DNA of 64,000 bases from Symbiodinium natans (lineage: Eukaryota; Sar; Dinophyceae; Suessiales; Symbiodiniaceae). The notes below the pieces were generated by a model. That model saw only the letters and a program-made list of their open reading frames with translations, ran no database searches and was not told the origin of the DNA. Of this stretch, positions 33,310 to 44,309 are shown piece by piece (the stretch's first letter is position 1; each line of letters begins with the position of its first letter). The stretch is taken from positions 55,855 to 119,854 of the forward strand of contig CAJNDS010000522.1 in NCBI GenBank assembly GCA_905221605.1. The letters are read 5' to 3'. Both the position numbers and the translations under genes were made by a program.

Positions 33310-34810
33310 CCATTCCAAGGATCCGGATTTGCATCGCTTTGCAAGGGCCATTGCCGCGGCGCAGAACTTCATGCGAGCTGAGTTGCACTCACCGTCGGCG
33401 GTGTCGCAGCGCGACATCATCCGCGTGGTCCGGTTGCTGGTCTTCTTCCGGCAGCACAGCTTTGCCCAGCCCGATGTGAACGAACGCTGCCGAGCAGCTC
33501 GCGCCCTGCTCCTGGCCCTGGGGGTATCCTTCTACCTCGGACTCAACAGCTCACAGCGTCAGCTGTTCACGGAGAGGGTGACGGCCCGGCACTATGCCGA
33601 GATCTTTGCAGAAGAGACCTGTCACAGCCTGGATCTGCCTTCTGTGCTTGCCGAAGAGATGGATGTCTACATGAGAGCCATCCAACTTCCATCAGGCATA
33701 GCCCTCACCCGGGCTTTGAAGGAGAATATCTTTGCCGTGATTGTTGGCATACAGTGCAATATCCCCGTGATGGCATGCCAGGCACCGGAAAGACGCTTGC
33801 CGTCAACATTGCCACGGACGTCTTGCGGGGCTCCGGCGCCGTGCCCTTCTTCCGCGCCTTCTGCGATGTGGCCAACTCAGTCTTCCGGTACCAGTGCTCC
33901 AAAGATAGCACGAGCACGCAGATCCACGAGGCAGGGCATGGCCCTAAACCCTCTCAACCCTAAACCCTAAACCCTAAACCCTAAACCCTAAACCCTAAAC
34001 CCTAAACCCTAAACCCTAAACCCTAAACCCTAAACCCTAAACCCTAAGCCTAAACCCTAAACCCCGGAATATTTGAAGGCTGAGCACTTTGAGCACCCAT
34101 GTCCTAGTAGTGACTGGAAGGGAAGGCACTCGCTCCACACATTTCTTACTTGCCACGGTTGGCAGGTCTTCGAGAGTGCCGTGAGGGCGAAGCAGCGCAT
34201 AGACATCGAGGAGAAGCATGGATGTCTAAAGCATTGCTTGTACTTACGTGCAGGGTAGCGGGGCGTTTGACATGAGACGCTACTGGGGAGCAGGAGAGCG
34301 AACGACGCCCGGTGGTCTTCATTGATGAGGCCGCCAAGTTCAAGACGACCTGTAGCCACATTTCCTAGCTCGGTTCAGGGGCTGGGCGTTGCGTGCATGT
34401 GAGGCCGGCTTGCCCGAGGAGAAGGTGGAGAGCCTCAAGGCAATCCACTACTGGATCGATCAAGGCTGGAATCTCAAAGCGCAAGCCTTAGGCCTTGCTT
34501 GCCATGGCATTCATTTCTCTGTCCCATTTACAAGGATCGGTTGCTTGCTGCATTTTGGCCAACAAGCCGCTGGATGCTGCAAAGCGCAACAGATGCCTGC
34601 AGGCAAGGTTCAGAATCACAAAAGCCATCTCTGCTTTCGGGATGATGTTCTTGTGCTTGTTACTTTGGAGATGCGGCAGGTCTTCCGAGACGAGGCCGAT
34701 GGTGAAGACCTGAGGCTGCTGGCATCTGAATGCTTGGGGGTCAGCCGCGATGACCCTGCCTCCCGCTGTCTGGTGAATGGCTTCTGCAAGGCGGAGCGGC
34801 GCCGCAGAAC
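33310..34810 (+). CDS. RNF213-like: RNF213-like gene: AAA4 unit exons, with a frame break in the P-loop
   Basis: Exons: 33310-33930, opening DPDLHRFARAIAAAQNFMR, through VSQRDIIRVVRLLVFF and ALKENIFAVIVGIQCNIPV to Walker A GMPGTGKT (33772-33795) and NSVFRYQCSKDSTS; 34166-about 34220 (VFESAVRAKQRIDIEEK); 34294-34329, a 36-base exon with Walker B VVFIDE; 34404-about 34455 (AGLPEEKVESLKAIHYWID); 34540-34602 (VACCILANKPLDAAKRNRC), the sensor strand; about 34680-34800 (VFRDEADGEDLRLLASECLGV). These match AAA4 of RNF213 block by block. Walker A and B are both intact as motifs. However, the frame up to IPV (33769) and the frame from GMPG (33772) differ; only the two bases AT lie between them, so one base (or four) is missing. 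No intron could fit. Downstream introns 33931-34165, 34330-34403 and the one after 34602 fit GC-AG. Confidence 0.8.
33956..34063. repeat. CCCTAAA array in a GC-AG intron of AAA4
   Basis: About fifteen CCCTAAA units fill much of the intron 33931-34165 between QIHE and VFESAV. Confidence 0.9.
34326..34407. mobile_element. Intron with 8-base exon duplication splitting the AAA4 Walker B
   Basis: TGAGGCCG stands at 34326-34333 and at 34400-34407. Splicing GAG|GCCGCC...GTGAG|GCCGGC removes 74 bases, uses GC-AG, and joins FIDE to AGLPEEK in frame. The inside has no obvious inverted ends, so the mobile origin is inferred from the duplication. Confidence 0.75.
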
Positions 34811-34829
34811 ATCTTAGAAGATCGGGATA

Positions 34830-35070
34830 GGATTACATGTGACAGAATCCAATATACGGATACATATATATATATATACACATTAATGCACACAAAGCCG
34901 AATAGTTCACCAGACACAAAGAAGAAACTAACAAGAAGAGAGAGACCCAGACGAGAGAGACAGAGAGCGAGCGAGCGCCATCCGAAGTGCGTGCAGTGCT
35001 GTACTACGGATCTTGCCCTTGCATGATGCCTGCATTGTTCCTGCGCTAGGCATTCCAGGAGATATCAGCG
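34830..35070. other. Intron with TA run and purine-rich tract
   Basis: A (TA)n run at 34861-34876 is followed by a GA-rich stretch (34920-34975). No exon was seen. Confidence 0.5.
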
Positions 35071-35074
35071 GGTC

Positions 35075-37070
35075 GGTGGACGAATGGCCAGGATGCCTTT
35101 GGAATCTTCCACCTGCGAGACTTCCACCACTGCCTCCGCTACCTCCGAAGATTCGGGCTGGTGCAGAATGGATCCGTGTCAGGGCAGAGCGTGCTTCGTG
35201 CGCTGGAGAGGAACTTCGGAGGACTCACGAAGGAGGAGTTCACGGCCTTGTGCAAAGTATTCTTCAGACACCTCCGCGAGGAGACGGGAGGGCGGATAGC
35301 GGAGCTGGAGGTGAACTGGTTCCGAACCACACTGGCCGTGTTGCAAGAGGCCCTGCTTGACCTCCCAGAAAGAGACCTCAGGGATGCGAATTACGAGCCA
35401 TGCCGCTACAAGCTCATCATCGACGAGACCGAGGATGGCGGGGCTGTGCGGGTCCTGCAGTCGGCGGGCCTATTCCCAGCACAGGTCCCAGTTCTAGAGG
35501 TGAGCACGTTGCCAGGTGACCAGAGTGACCTTCATCGCAGCCAGGTCGTGAGTGACATCCGCAGGGCTGCCGAGCGCCCGGGCATGTGTGTCATGGTCGA
35601 CTTCGACGAGATCTTGGATGGCTTCTACGACCTTCTGAACCTCCGCTTCCAGCGCATTCAAGCGAACGGCCGCGTGAGCTTCGCAGCGACGGTGGCTGCA
35701 GGAAGCTACTCGGTCCTGGCGCCGGTTGATCCACGCTTCCAATTGGTGGTGTGCATCAGGGCCAAGGACCTTGCACTGACCCCTCTGCCCTTCTTGAACC
35801 GCTTCGAGAAGTTTTACCTGGGTCCCGGCGACCTGGCCATTCACACTGCCGACATCCTATGCCATCGTCAAATCCACCAGCACTTCCTCAGAGACTACCT
35901 GCTGCAGCCCGTGCGCCAGCGACTGCAAGCTTTGGTTCAGCTTCTGGGCCCTGCAAGCCTCATTGGCTTCGATACCGCCACCATGGATTCAGCGATCAAT
36001 GAAGCCATGCAGACCAGCCGATGCCAGACGGCATTGCAGTTGCTTTCGGCAGGATGGGAGGAGCGCACGGAGGGCGCGGCCGAGGAGACTGAAAAGCCGA
36101 TTTCTGAGGAGTGGCCGCTCGACATCGGTCAGGCAAGGCCAGAAAGGGCCGAAATCGCCGACCCCGTTTGCTTTGGCCATGAGAACGCAGGGAATACATG
36201 CTTTTTGCAGGCATCCCTTGTGCTGTTCTGCGTGCACGAGAGGCACCTGTTGCCACCAGAGCATGAGGCAGAGCCTGTCTTTCTCACTGACTTGCGCCAC
36301 CTCTTGAGGAAGTCGCGCCGGCAGTGTGTGCCACGTGAGGACGTCTGGTCGCTGGCGCAGAAACTTGAACGATCGGGGATCATGCAGCCAGGGCAGCAGG
36401 ACGATGCAGTGGAAATGTTCGAGGCTTTGCTCGACGAGTGTAAATGTTCAAAGCTGGCCTTGCCCACCATGACGTGTGCCAGGAAGTCTGACTGCGTCGG
36501 TCTCAGTGACCCTTCCAGCAAGGTGTACGTGTCCACCGCTCTGAATGAGTGGGTGCTGCGGACAGCCATGGGGACTGACAAGAGCTTTGCGACCTTACTG
36601 CAAGACATCGTCATGGAAACCGTGACGCCCTGTAAGGTCGAAATGGGCGAGGAGGGCAAGATGACCGAGGTGGAGCTGCCCACCGCCGTGCGTGCCAGGC
36701 GGCGCTTACCTGGGTCGTTGCCCCCCGCTATCTTGCCCATCTGCTTTGGGCGGTGGGATGAAAGCAGGCAGAAGAATGACGGCAGCCTCAATGTGCCCAT
36801 GGACTTGACCCTCCCACTGTTGCCACCATCACAGGAGACCTTGGCACTTCATCACATGGAGCATTGGAGCTATGAGCTGGTCTCCTTCATCGTCCACATT
36901 GGCAGCTTGGAGAACGGGCACTACGTCGCCTACTTTAAAGCAAGAGGCGGCTGGGAGGTCGTGGACAACGAGCACTGCTCCCGCCTGATGCCTGAGGATG
37001 CCAAGTACCAGGCAGGCAAGGCGTATCTGTTGGTCTACAGGCCAGGCTGCCTCTTCAAGCCGGTTTTGGG
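35075..37070 (+). CDS. RNF213-like: RNF213-like gene: post-AAA4 region with an inserted USP deubiquitinase domain
   Basis: One long exon, open to 37185. It starts FGIFHLRDFHHCLRYLRRF and runs through LRALERNFGGLTKEEF, YKLIIDETEDGGAVRVLQ and VCIRAKDLALTPLPFLNRFE, the typical RNF213 block after AAA4. At about 35935 the sequence LIGFDTATMDSAINEA still follows RNF213. Then, in the same frame, a complete ubiquitin-specific protease (peptidase C19) domain occupies about 36160-37060: Cys box NAGNTCFLQASLVLF with the nucleophile Cys at 36199-36201, QQDDAVEMFEALLDE, then the His box HIGSLENGHYVAYFK with His at 36919-36921, WEVVDNEHCS with the Asp/Asn at 36964-36969, and AYLLVYRPG. All catalytic residues are present. 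USPs remove ubiquitin from substrates. The RNF213 text resumes in exons after 37325. No stop or splice site separates the two parts. Confidence 0.88.
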
Positions 37071-37140
37071 GCGTGTAGGCATGTGCAAGCCCTCAGTCAT
37101 CTCACCCCCCTCATCTTCACAGTTTTTGATTTGCATGCAG

Positions 37141-38346
37141 GCTGGTCGACTACAAGGGCACCTTTCCCGCAGAGACGCTGTCTGAACCGGAGCTTCGGGG
37201 CAACTTGGCCCGCTTTTTGCACCCCCCCAAAAAAAACAAAGAAAGAAAATGAAAGGAAACAATTTCCCTACTGCTACTAGCTTCTCCTGCTACTCCTGCT
37301 CCTATACTTCACATACTTCGCCAGGCAAGCGGGTGGAGGATCGGCTTCAGGAAGCTGTGGCCCTGCTGGCGGAGGAGGCAGCGAAGCGATTGCTCCAGCT
37401 GGCGCCCTCGGAGACGGTGCTGAGCCACCGCAAGTCACTCCCAGAAAGCCTCACCACAGGCCAGTCTTGTCCGTGCTAAAAAGGCCATGCTTGATAGCAG
37501 TATATGTACCAGTGTAGCCTCAACACCGTCGGGATGCATCGTAGCATGGTAGAGGGTGAGGGGGAAGCATAGGGCCTGTCGGCGCGAGGCTATGCGGAGC
37601 GGCCGCACACGGGCTTGGCTTCGGTGCTTGCAGAGCTGCAGTCAGGGCAGTCTGCGCTGTCCGGGCCATCCGGGCCGTCCGGGTTGTCCCGGCGCTTTCT
37701 GCTTTTGACCCGCGACGTGCTCCTTGCTTCCGGCGACTGCCCCACGGCGCATCTCAGAAGAAGGGACATGGAAGTCCGCCTTTTGCCACGGACCAGGCAG
37801 GAGACCATCGAGCTGCTGAGGTCATGGCAGTCAGAGTCGAAGCCTCTGATGATTGTGTGCCGCCTGTCCAGCAGCATGTCCAAGGGCACGGAGAACGTGC
37901 AGTGCACGTCGCGGGCGGTACATCAGCTACGCCGCCTGGCCGATGAGCTTGACATCAACGGCCTCATCGTGACGCTCCTACTACCACCAAAGGCATTGCA
38001 CGAGAGCCGCTGTTATGAAGCAGCCTTCCTCGGTTCTTGGCAGATCTTTCACCTGGACAGTTTGGATGATGCAGAATCTCCTGCCTTGGTGGCGTCCATC
38101 TTGTCCCCAAGCATGCCAGACGTGAAGGGGTCTGTGTCTGGTGAAGGCGAGCTTCAGAAAGACCTGTGGGCATCCGTGGCGAGACTCCCGGTGTCCGAGC
38201 CGATGCGGATATCAGCGGAGGCCTGGGTGCATGAGGCCAAAGGCTTCTACTCTGGCGAAGCTTTGCAAACGCGGGTGGACCTGCTTTGGCAGCTCCTGAC
38301 AGTGCCTGGCCTTCGGACCATTTTAAACATGTATGAGTGGAGTTGA
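37141..38346 (+). CDS. RNF213-like: RNF213-like gene: exons following the USP insertion
   Basis: Exons: about 37141-37225 (LVDYKGTFPAETLSEPELR); about 37325-37465 (RLQEAVALLAEEAAKRLLQL, LAPSETVLSHRK), which matches the RNF213 stretch that normally comes soon after the AAA4 block; and about 37600-38340 (KPLMIVCRLSSSMSKG, then DINGLIVTLLLPPKALHE and GSWQIFHLDSLDDAES), a Rossmann-like segment also kept in RNF213. The frame ends in a stop at 38344-38346, but a donor earlier in the exon is likely, since later exons continue the RNF213 order. A (GGGCCATCC)-like triple at 37661-37690 encodes repeated SGPSG. Confidence 0.68.
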
Positions 38347-38489
38347 GCGCGTAGCCAACGTTTGAGTGATGCCTGGGCACATGCATGTAGGTACTTGTAG
38401 GGTTTATTTCGTAACTGTACCAGGAGCTGATGTAAGTATAGAATATGTGTATACGTATATTACTATGCGCAGTTTTGTCCAGGCAGCGG

Positions 38490-41400
38490 CTGTGGAGGGT
38501 TTTGACAGGGTTGAGTGCCAGCCCGCATAAGGAGCCCAGTGCCATCTTCCTACTGGAGGAGTTGCAGAGGATTCGTGCTGCGGCGCTTCAGGACGTCTCC
38601 CTCCACCAGGCCCGGTGTGGTTCTCTACTTTATGACTTGGTGGCAGCCGCTTTTGTTTCATAGACTGTCGAAGCTGGTGCCCATGAGTATAAGGGCTGCC
38701 GTTGCCTGACACTGCAGTCCGTGTCGCCTACAGAATTGTGCTTGCATTGCATGGTGCGCAAATGTGTAGAGTCTCATGAAGTATGTACAACATTTTTCTC
38801 CTGATCCTCACAATGCCTACCTGCACAAATAAGAGAAAGCCCCAGACAATATGAATCCACCCCTTGTCCATTCGCTCCGTCTTGCAGAAGCAGAGCAACA
38901 GGAAGCGATTTCAGCGGCAATGGAGATCATGGAGATGGACGTTCGACAGAGGCTATAAACAGCACAGACCCATGGCTTCCTGTCAACTGGGGCTTGTTGT
39001 CACAACTGGGTGTTGTGCGTGCGCCAAAAAACTTTGAGCTGTTCAAAAAACCCTATAGTAGTCCCTATATAATCCCTTTATAAGAGTCCCTATATTCACT
39101 CTTCCACTCTCCCTTAAGCACCAGTAAGAAGAGCAAGCCTTCTTCCAGGCGGCCAATGCTGTGCTTGCAAACGACAGTCCGAAGCTGGGCTGCAAAAGGA
39201 CTCTACCCTAAGCCCTAAACCCTAAACCATGCATGAACCTTCAACTTAGCCCTAAGCACCCTGAGCACCCTACACACCCTAGACACCCTAAACACCCTAT
39301 ACACCCTAAACACCCTAACACCCTAATTATTGCTAAACACCCGAAACGCCCCAAAGCCTATGAAAGTCTGCGCCACTGTAATCAACCCAAGAGCTGTCAG
39401 GCAACAAGTGCGCTGAGAGGGTCGTCTCAGCTCTGACAGCGGCACTCCACTGGATATGCGATCAAGGCCCCCGCTTTTTCCCAAGCAGACAGGGGATGTT
39501 CAAGCCTCTTAGAATTATGGTAGCACACGACTTCGAGTAGGAGGGTGCCTGAGTTTACAAGAGGCTTCTCATAAAGGTGGAGAGCTTCTGCTCCATGCGG
39601 GTTTTCACCGCAAGTGCCTGCCAGGTGGCCTGCTAAGCTTGCAGCTCGGAGGCCAGGAGTCCTGTAGCACAAGGGACTCAAGGAGGAACCCTTCTAAGGG
39701 ACCTTAGGGGCTACGTAGGAACATAGGGGCTCTGTAAGGAAAATGTCGGGGTTGGATAGGGGAACAAGACTAAAGGTCCCTTCTAGGGGTCCCTCCTTAA
39801 TACCCCTTAAGTAACGCTTGCTCAAGAAGAGGGCCCTTGCTTTTCTGGGAAAGAGGTGGGGGGGGGGGGCGAAATGGGGCGAAGGGTACCTGAAATGGGA
39901 TAGAACGAGCTGGAGAAGGAACTCGTGGAGGGAGGTAACTGTGGGTTTCGTTAGCTCGCTTTGGTACTTGGTACCCTAAACTGTGCATTTTACAGCTTGC
40001 GATCATGCGCCCATGACCAAACCCCCAACTGATAAGCTCTATCCCCCTCTTCGCACGCAACGCAAACAAGAGTTTGTGCACAGACAACAGTGACGGAATC
40101 TGGCCACAGCATGAATGGTCTGGCGATCTGTTTGAAAGTTAAGACTCCGACTGCAGCGAGTTCAGAATAACGTGGCTCGAAGGTCCGGGTGAAGCTGCAT
40201 TGGCCATGGCCCATTACGTGAAGATCCGAGCAACTGGGCCAAGAATGCAACCTGCAGCCTAGTAGTAGCTATGGTTGCTCTAGCAAGTCCAGTATCGTTG
40301 CCAAGGCCGCTGAGGGGTACACTGCGCCGGACACCGCACTGATGCCAGCCCCGCATGACCCGATGCTCCCGTGCTTTCCGCTCCTCTTCCGAAAGCTCCA
40401 GGAGCAACCTGGCTGGAGTTTGCCTAGTTTGCCTCCTTTAATATTCCGGAAGTTACCATATAAGAGAGCCTGCCCTGAAGAAGAGAACTTACCCGAGCTT
40501 TCTTTTCGCTTGAAAGCAGACTCCGAGGTGTTTGCTAGACAGCCGCACCGGCTCCCCCAGTGACGACGCCTCTCCGGATGTCTTCGACGACTGCGAAGAG
40601 TACCTTGGGGACCAAGTGAACCCTAATTAAAATTGGGGTCAGTTTTTCCCTTCCTGCTATAATTCCCATTAAGGTATATGAACCAAAAGCCCTTTTTTCC
40701 CTTACTACTATAATTCCCATCAAGGTATATGAACCATAAACCCTAAACCCCTAAACCCCTAAACCCCTCAACCCCTCAACCCCTAAACCCCTAAACCCCT
40801 AAACCCCTAAACCCTAAGCCCTAAGCCCTTTTAGGGTTCATTGCTCGTCCCCAAGGCAGGACTTCGTGGCGATCACGACCAGCGCTTGGATGAGGCACCC
40901 CTACTATCCTCTGGCTGAGCTCATTGCCAACTCAGGCCAGGGTTTAGGGCTTAGGGCTTAGGGCTTAGGGCTTAGGGCTTGGGGCTTGGGGTTTAGGGTT
41001 TAGGGTTTAGGGTTTAGGGTTTAGGGTTGTTCATGAGAAGACTCGAAGATGAAATGGGCATAGTGCCCTCCACGGCGAATATTGTGGTGCATCGTGGAGT
41101 AGAAGCAGCATTGTCTATAAAATACTTTGGGAAAGAAGGAACCTCGGAGCGCATACCACCAAGGCATAAAGTGTATTTATGTGTGTATACATGTATATAC
41201 CCTACCCCGAAAAATTCAGAAAACGCCCTTCCCGCGCCCCCTCGGCACCGTGAATGCTAAGAGGGCCAGGCCTTCGATTCAAATCTCGAGACCTCCAATG
41301 AACCCATGGCAGGATATTGGCCTAGAAGACTGACTTGAAAGAAAAATCCATACCGCGGTACCTGCTTAAGCCGGCAGACTTGTCTTTGCAGACCCACACG

Positions 41401-42930
41401 TGCCATGATGCCAAACCCCGAACCTCCGAAAAGGTTTGCTGCCGGCTTACTCCAGCTATGTGGCTGCTCGCTTCGGCTTCAGCCATGTTGCGGCGACGTT
41501 ACTGAGGGCGTGGGCTGAACCTTACAACTCCGCTGCGCAACTGCCAGGCCAGCTTACGGAGAGAGAGGGCCTACGGTGGAGGGTGGAAAGGGATGCAGGG
41601 TTTGCGGGTTTAGGGGTTACGGGGTGGGCTTACAGGACTGTAGGAAAGGGCTAGACTCTACAGAGTTTAGGGCTCGGCTTTTGGTCTTTGAGGGCAGTCG
41701 GGATTTCGGCGGCTTTCTGTCTTAATGTGGGCTTCAGAAAGTGTAATCTTATGAATAGTACATGACTTATGGCCTATGTTATACTGTGATTATTCATATT
41801 TAGTAGTCATATACTATATTCACTTATCATCATATTAATGCAGTTTGGCCATCGATTGTATCATGCTGCGCTTTTTGGAACCCAGGGGTCCGTGCCCTGG
41901 GGTTCGGCTTCTCTACTTCTCGAAAGACACCCATCCGAAACAGCAAAAGGCAGTGCATGGTAAGAGTGCTAGGGTGTCACGAGATGCAGAGGCTGCTAAG
42001 CTGTTTTCGTATGCTAATCTGCTGCGGCTTTACAGGAAGGGGTTCCGGACGTGAGCTGTGCCAGGCCTTCACGCCTGCGCCTGGCATCTCGGATGAAATT
42101 AGAGAGAGGCAAGAATCAAAGCCATGGTGCAAGTATCATTGGAAGCATGAGGTGGCCTAGGATTTGAGATTCACCACTCCAGCGCCGTTGTGGGGGTAGC
42201 ATGTGTGTGTGTGTGTTCTACAGCATGGCTTGTTTTCAAAGAAGCCGGGGACGCTCAAGCTCTGGTCAACGCACGCGTTGGTGCTTGTCACGCAATTCGC
42301 CTCCCTCCTGCTTTCGTGAACTGCCCCGAAGGTGCCATCGATCCGATTTGTCTGCTTTGAGCTTCCTCTTCCAGGGCGGGGTCCCCCAAGAAGTGGAGAA
42401 CCTGCTGCGCTCACAGCAGAGTTCTGCTAAGGGCTCACAGGTGCGGGCTGCGAGCTGTCTGCGTTCCAGTAGCTAGAAGAGTCTAGAACGCAGCACGACA
42501 CACAGCATTGAGCCTACAAAGAGCGAAAGGTTCCCCGTTGCGAGTTTGTGTTCTGGAGTCCGAATCTGTTCAGCTCCCTACTTCATCGGCAGGTGCTCTT
42601 CGGACCAGGATTGGCAACAATGGTCCTTGATATCTTGGAGAACCTTGGCCATGGCCCATGGTGCTTTTCAGGCTCTGCTTTCTTAGGCGCTTTGTTAGGC
42701 TTAAGGCCCTTCTTGAGACTTCTCGCGCCTCTGCGTCTCTTTCAGCAGGTGGCCTCTCTTTGTGTTGTTTCCTCCTGTGGGGGGCGAACGTATGAGGAAG
42801 CAACTTCACGCGGCCTTGTCGACCACCGCGCAGCGACGAGAGCACCTCGATCAGTGGCATCACTCCTTCGAGATGGCTCGTGCCACGCTGAGCGGGCGGC
42901 TGAAGTTGTCCGTCACGCAGCTGTCAAAGC
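38490..42930 (+). CDS. RNF213-like: RNF213-like gene: scattered exons of the E3 module's first part
   Basis: Short probable exons among many repeats: about 38490-38660 (LLEELQRIRAAALQDVSLHQ); 39128-39198 (EQAFFQAANAVLANDSPKL); about 40545-40613 (SPDVFDDCEEYLGDQ); 40859-40942 (DFVAITTSAWMRHPYYPLAE), which together resemble the RNF213 segment around CYLKDF; about 41396-41570 (VAARFGFSHVAATLLRAWAE); about 42372-42440 (PQEVENLLRSQQSS); and about 42770-42930 (REHLDQWHHSFEMARATLS, helical). Each block is short and its borders are uncertain. RNF213 has its RING finger just after this stretch. I searched 38.5-43.05 kb by eye in all three + frames and found no CxxC...CxH...CxxC RING pattern. Two Cys-rich words at 42935-43050 (LCRDGAFACAVWGHSDRSC) are in a frame that does not continue and look like chance. 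Confidence 0.45.
39233..39345. repeat. ACCCTAAAC/ACCCTACAC octamer-like array
   Basis: About ten CACCCTA(A/G/C/T)A units, another variant of the telomere-type repeat, in an intron. Confidence 0.75.
39345..40540. other. Long intron region with one inverted-repeat element
   Basis: No exon was recognised between about 39345 and 40540. Open frames on the - strand (39427-39681, 39797-40250) have no motif. An inverted-repeat element lies at 39668-39812. Confidence 0.4.
39668..39812. mobile_element. Inverted-repeat intronic element (family G)
   Basis: AAGGGACTCAAGGAGGAACCC and TTCTAAGGGACCTTAGGGG at the left are mirrored by AAAGGTCCCTTCTAGGGG and TCCCTCCTTAATACCCCTTA at the right. Single copy in this window. 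Confidence 0.65.
40613..40733. mobile_element. Introner-like element, family E copy 1 (partly doubled)
   Basis: Two tandem units of TTCCCTT(A/C)CT(A/G)CTATAATTCCCAT(T/C)AAGGTATATGAACC. It follows the EYLGDQ exon directly. On the opposite strand the unit reads like 57257-57300 and 45250-45310. Confidence 0.75.
40735..41027. repeat. Opposed telomere-type arrays around an exon
   Basis: CCCCTAAA/CCCTAAA units at 40735-40833 and TTTAGGG/CTTAGGG units at 40942-41027 bracket the exon at 40859-40942. The second array is in inverted orientation. Confidence 0.85.
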
Positions 42931-43029
42931 CACTCTGCCGGGATGGTGCGTTCGCGTGTGCTGTCTGGGGTCACTCAGACAGGTCCTGTAGTCAGTCTTG
43001 CGATCGGTGCATCCGGTGCCAGCTCAGCT

Positions 43030-44029
43030 CAGGCTGCACCATCTGGCCTTCTTCAGCAACCTGATCCCATGCTTCATGGATTCGGGCTTGGATGTCTTGC
43101 AGAAGCTCCTCGAAGAGGGCCCGGACCGGCGGCTACAACGAAGGTGTTTGGCCATCCTGGCTGAGTTGTGCGGGGCGGGTCGACTGGACTTGGAGAGTGC
43201 AAGGTTTGCCCTTCAGCAAGTCCTGGACGGCATGTTCTGGCCCATCAAGAGGCAAGGGCAAGCTGCGCAAGATACGCGCCTCTTCCAGGAGTGCCTTGAC
43301 CTGGCTTTGGACATTGCGGATAGCCAGGGCATTTTTGCTGGTTGCTATGAGCTCATTACTCCTGCACTGGCTGCCTCAGCCATCCAGCAGCTACTGGAGA
43401 TCATCGACTCACACCCGACCAGGAAGTCGGAGATGCTACAACTTCTGAGCCGGGAGTTCTCTCAGAAGGTAAGAGGGCACCCTTGTGCCAGCCAGCCTCT
43501 CACTGCCATCACCGCTTGGGTGGAGTGGTCAGGTGATGCCAGCGGCACGAGCTCCTTGCCATTCCTGCTCTACTCCGCGTTTCGCACCGAGGTCGGCCGG
43601 AGGCTGCTGGAGCTTCACGATGAGAACGGCTCTTACAAGGTGCATGCAGTCGAAGAGCTCCATAGAGAGCAGGGCTTGCACCACCAAGATGGCGCCGTCT
43701 TCGCCGCTGTACGACGGGCCGCGCGGCACCATCTGCTGATAGAGGCCGTTGCGGATCGAGTCGCCCGCAGGCAGATGACTGCTGCAGAAGCCAGGCGAAT
43801 GTTGGACTACCTGGGCGGTGCAAGCGCAGAGGATCCAGATCCGGCAAGCCTGCTCTTCTTCCACTCTTTGGTGCTGCATGCGGGCTCCATGGCGGCTGCA
43901 GGCAAGGCTCTTGAGGTTCTGTTGCAGACGTCCGGGTGCGGCGAGGGCAGTGTCCTTCGCGCATGGGCTGCAGCACTTGCCAAGCCGGAGAACGCAGCAG
44001 CAGGCCCGGGGACAGTCCGTTCTCAATGA
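43030..44029 (+). CDS. RNF213-like: RNF213-like gene: E3 shell-like exon
   Basis: After a GCTCAG acceptor at about 43030 the frame reads LHHLAFFSNLIPCFMDSG, LEEGPDRRLQRRCLAILAEL and on to a stop at 44027-44029. It is helical and follows the RNF213 region just behind the RING finger (the FF..L motif, the EVLQ/LL stretch, the GRL word). The rest (FRTEVGRRLLELHDENGSY, RRAARHHLLIEAVADRVARR, SLLFFHSLVLHAGSM) fits the E3 shell of RNF213. A GTAAGA donor-like word at 43469 would put the next in-frame part out of phase, so I read this as one exon. The end probably lies before the stop. Confidence 0.65.
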
Positions 44030-44309
44030 GCTTTGTGACATTGTTGTGGTCAAAAGACGTATACCGCTCTAGTCGATTGCAGACCCGAAGCACTGCAACT
44101 AGGAATTTAGTCGCACATGTGGTAGCTTCAAGCGCATGGGAGAGGTCCTGGCGAGGATCCATGGCAAGACCTGCCTGCTTCTGGCATGCCTGGCTCTGGG
44201 CTCAGGAGTCCGAGTGGCGTAATGCCATGTGCTGCTAGTGACACATCGAAGCATGCTGCAAGCTGGAGCCACCTGGAGCCCAGATTTTCAGGAAGTCAAA
44301 AGTTTTTTT

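Noticed and set aside
42935-43050. Cys-rich word taken at first for the missing RING finger
   Set aside because: The Cys/His spacing does not match a RING, and the frame leaves the E3 shell frame that starts after the GCTCAG acceptor at 43030.
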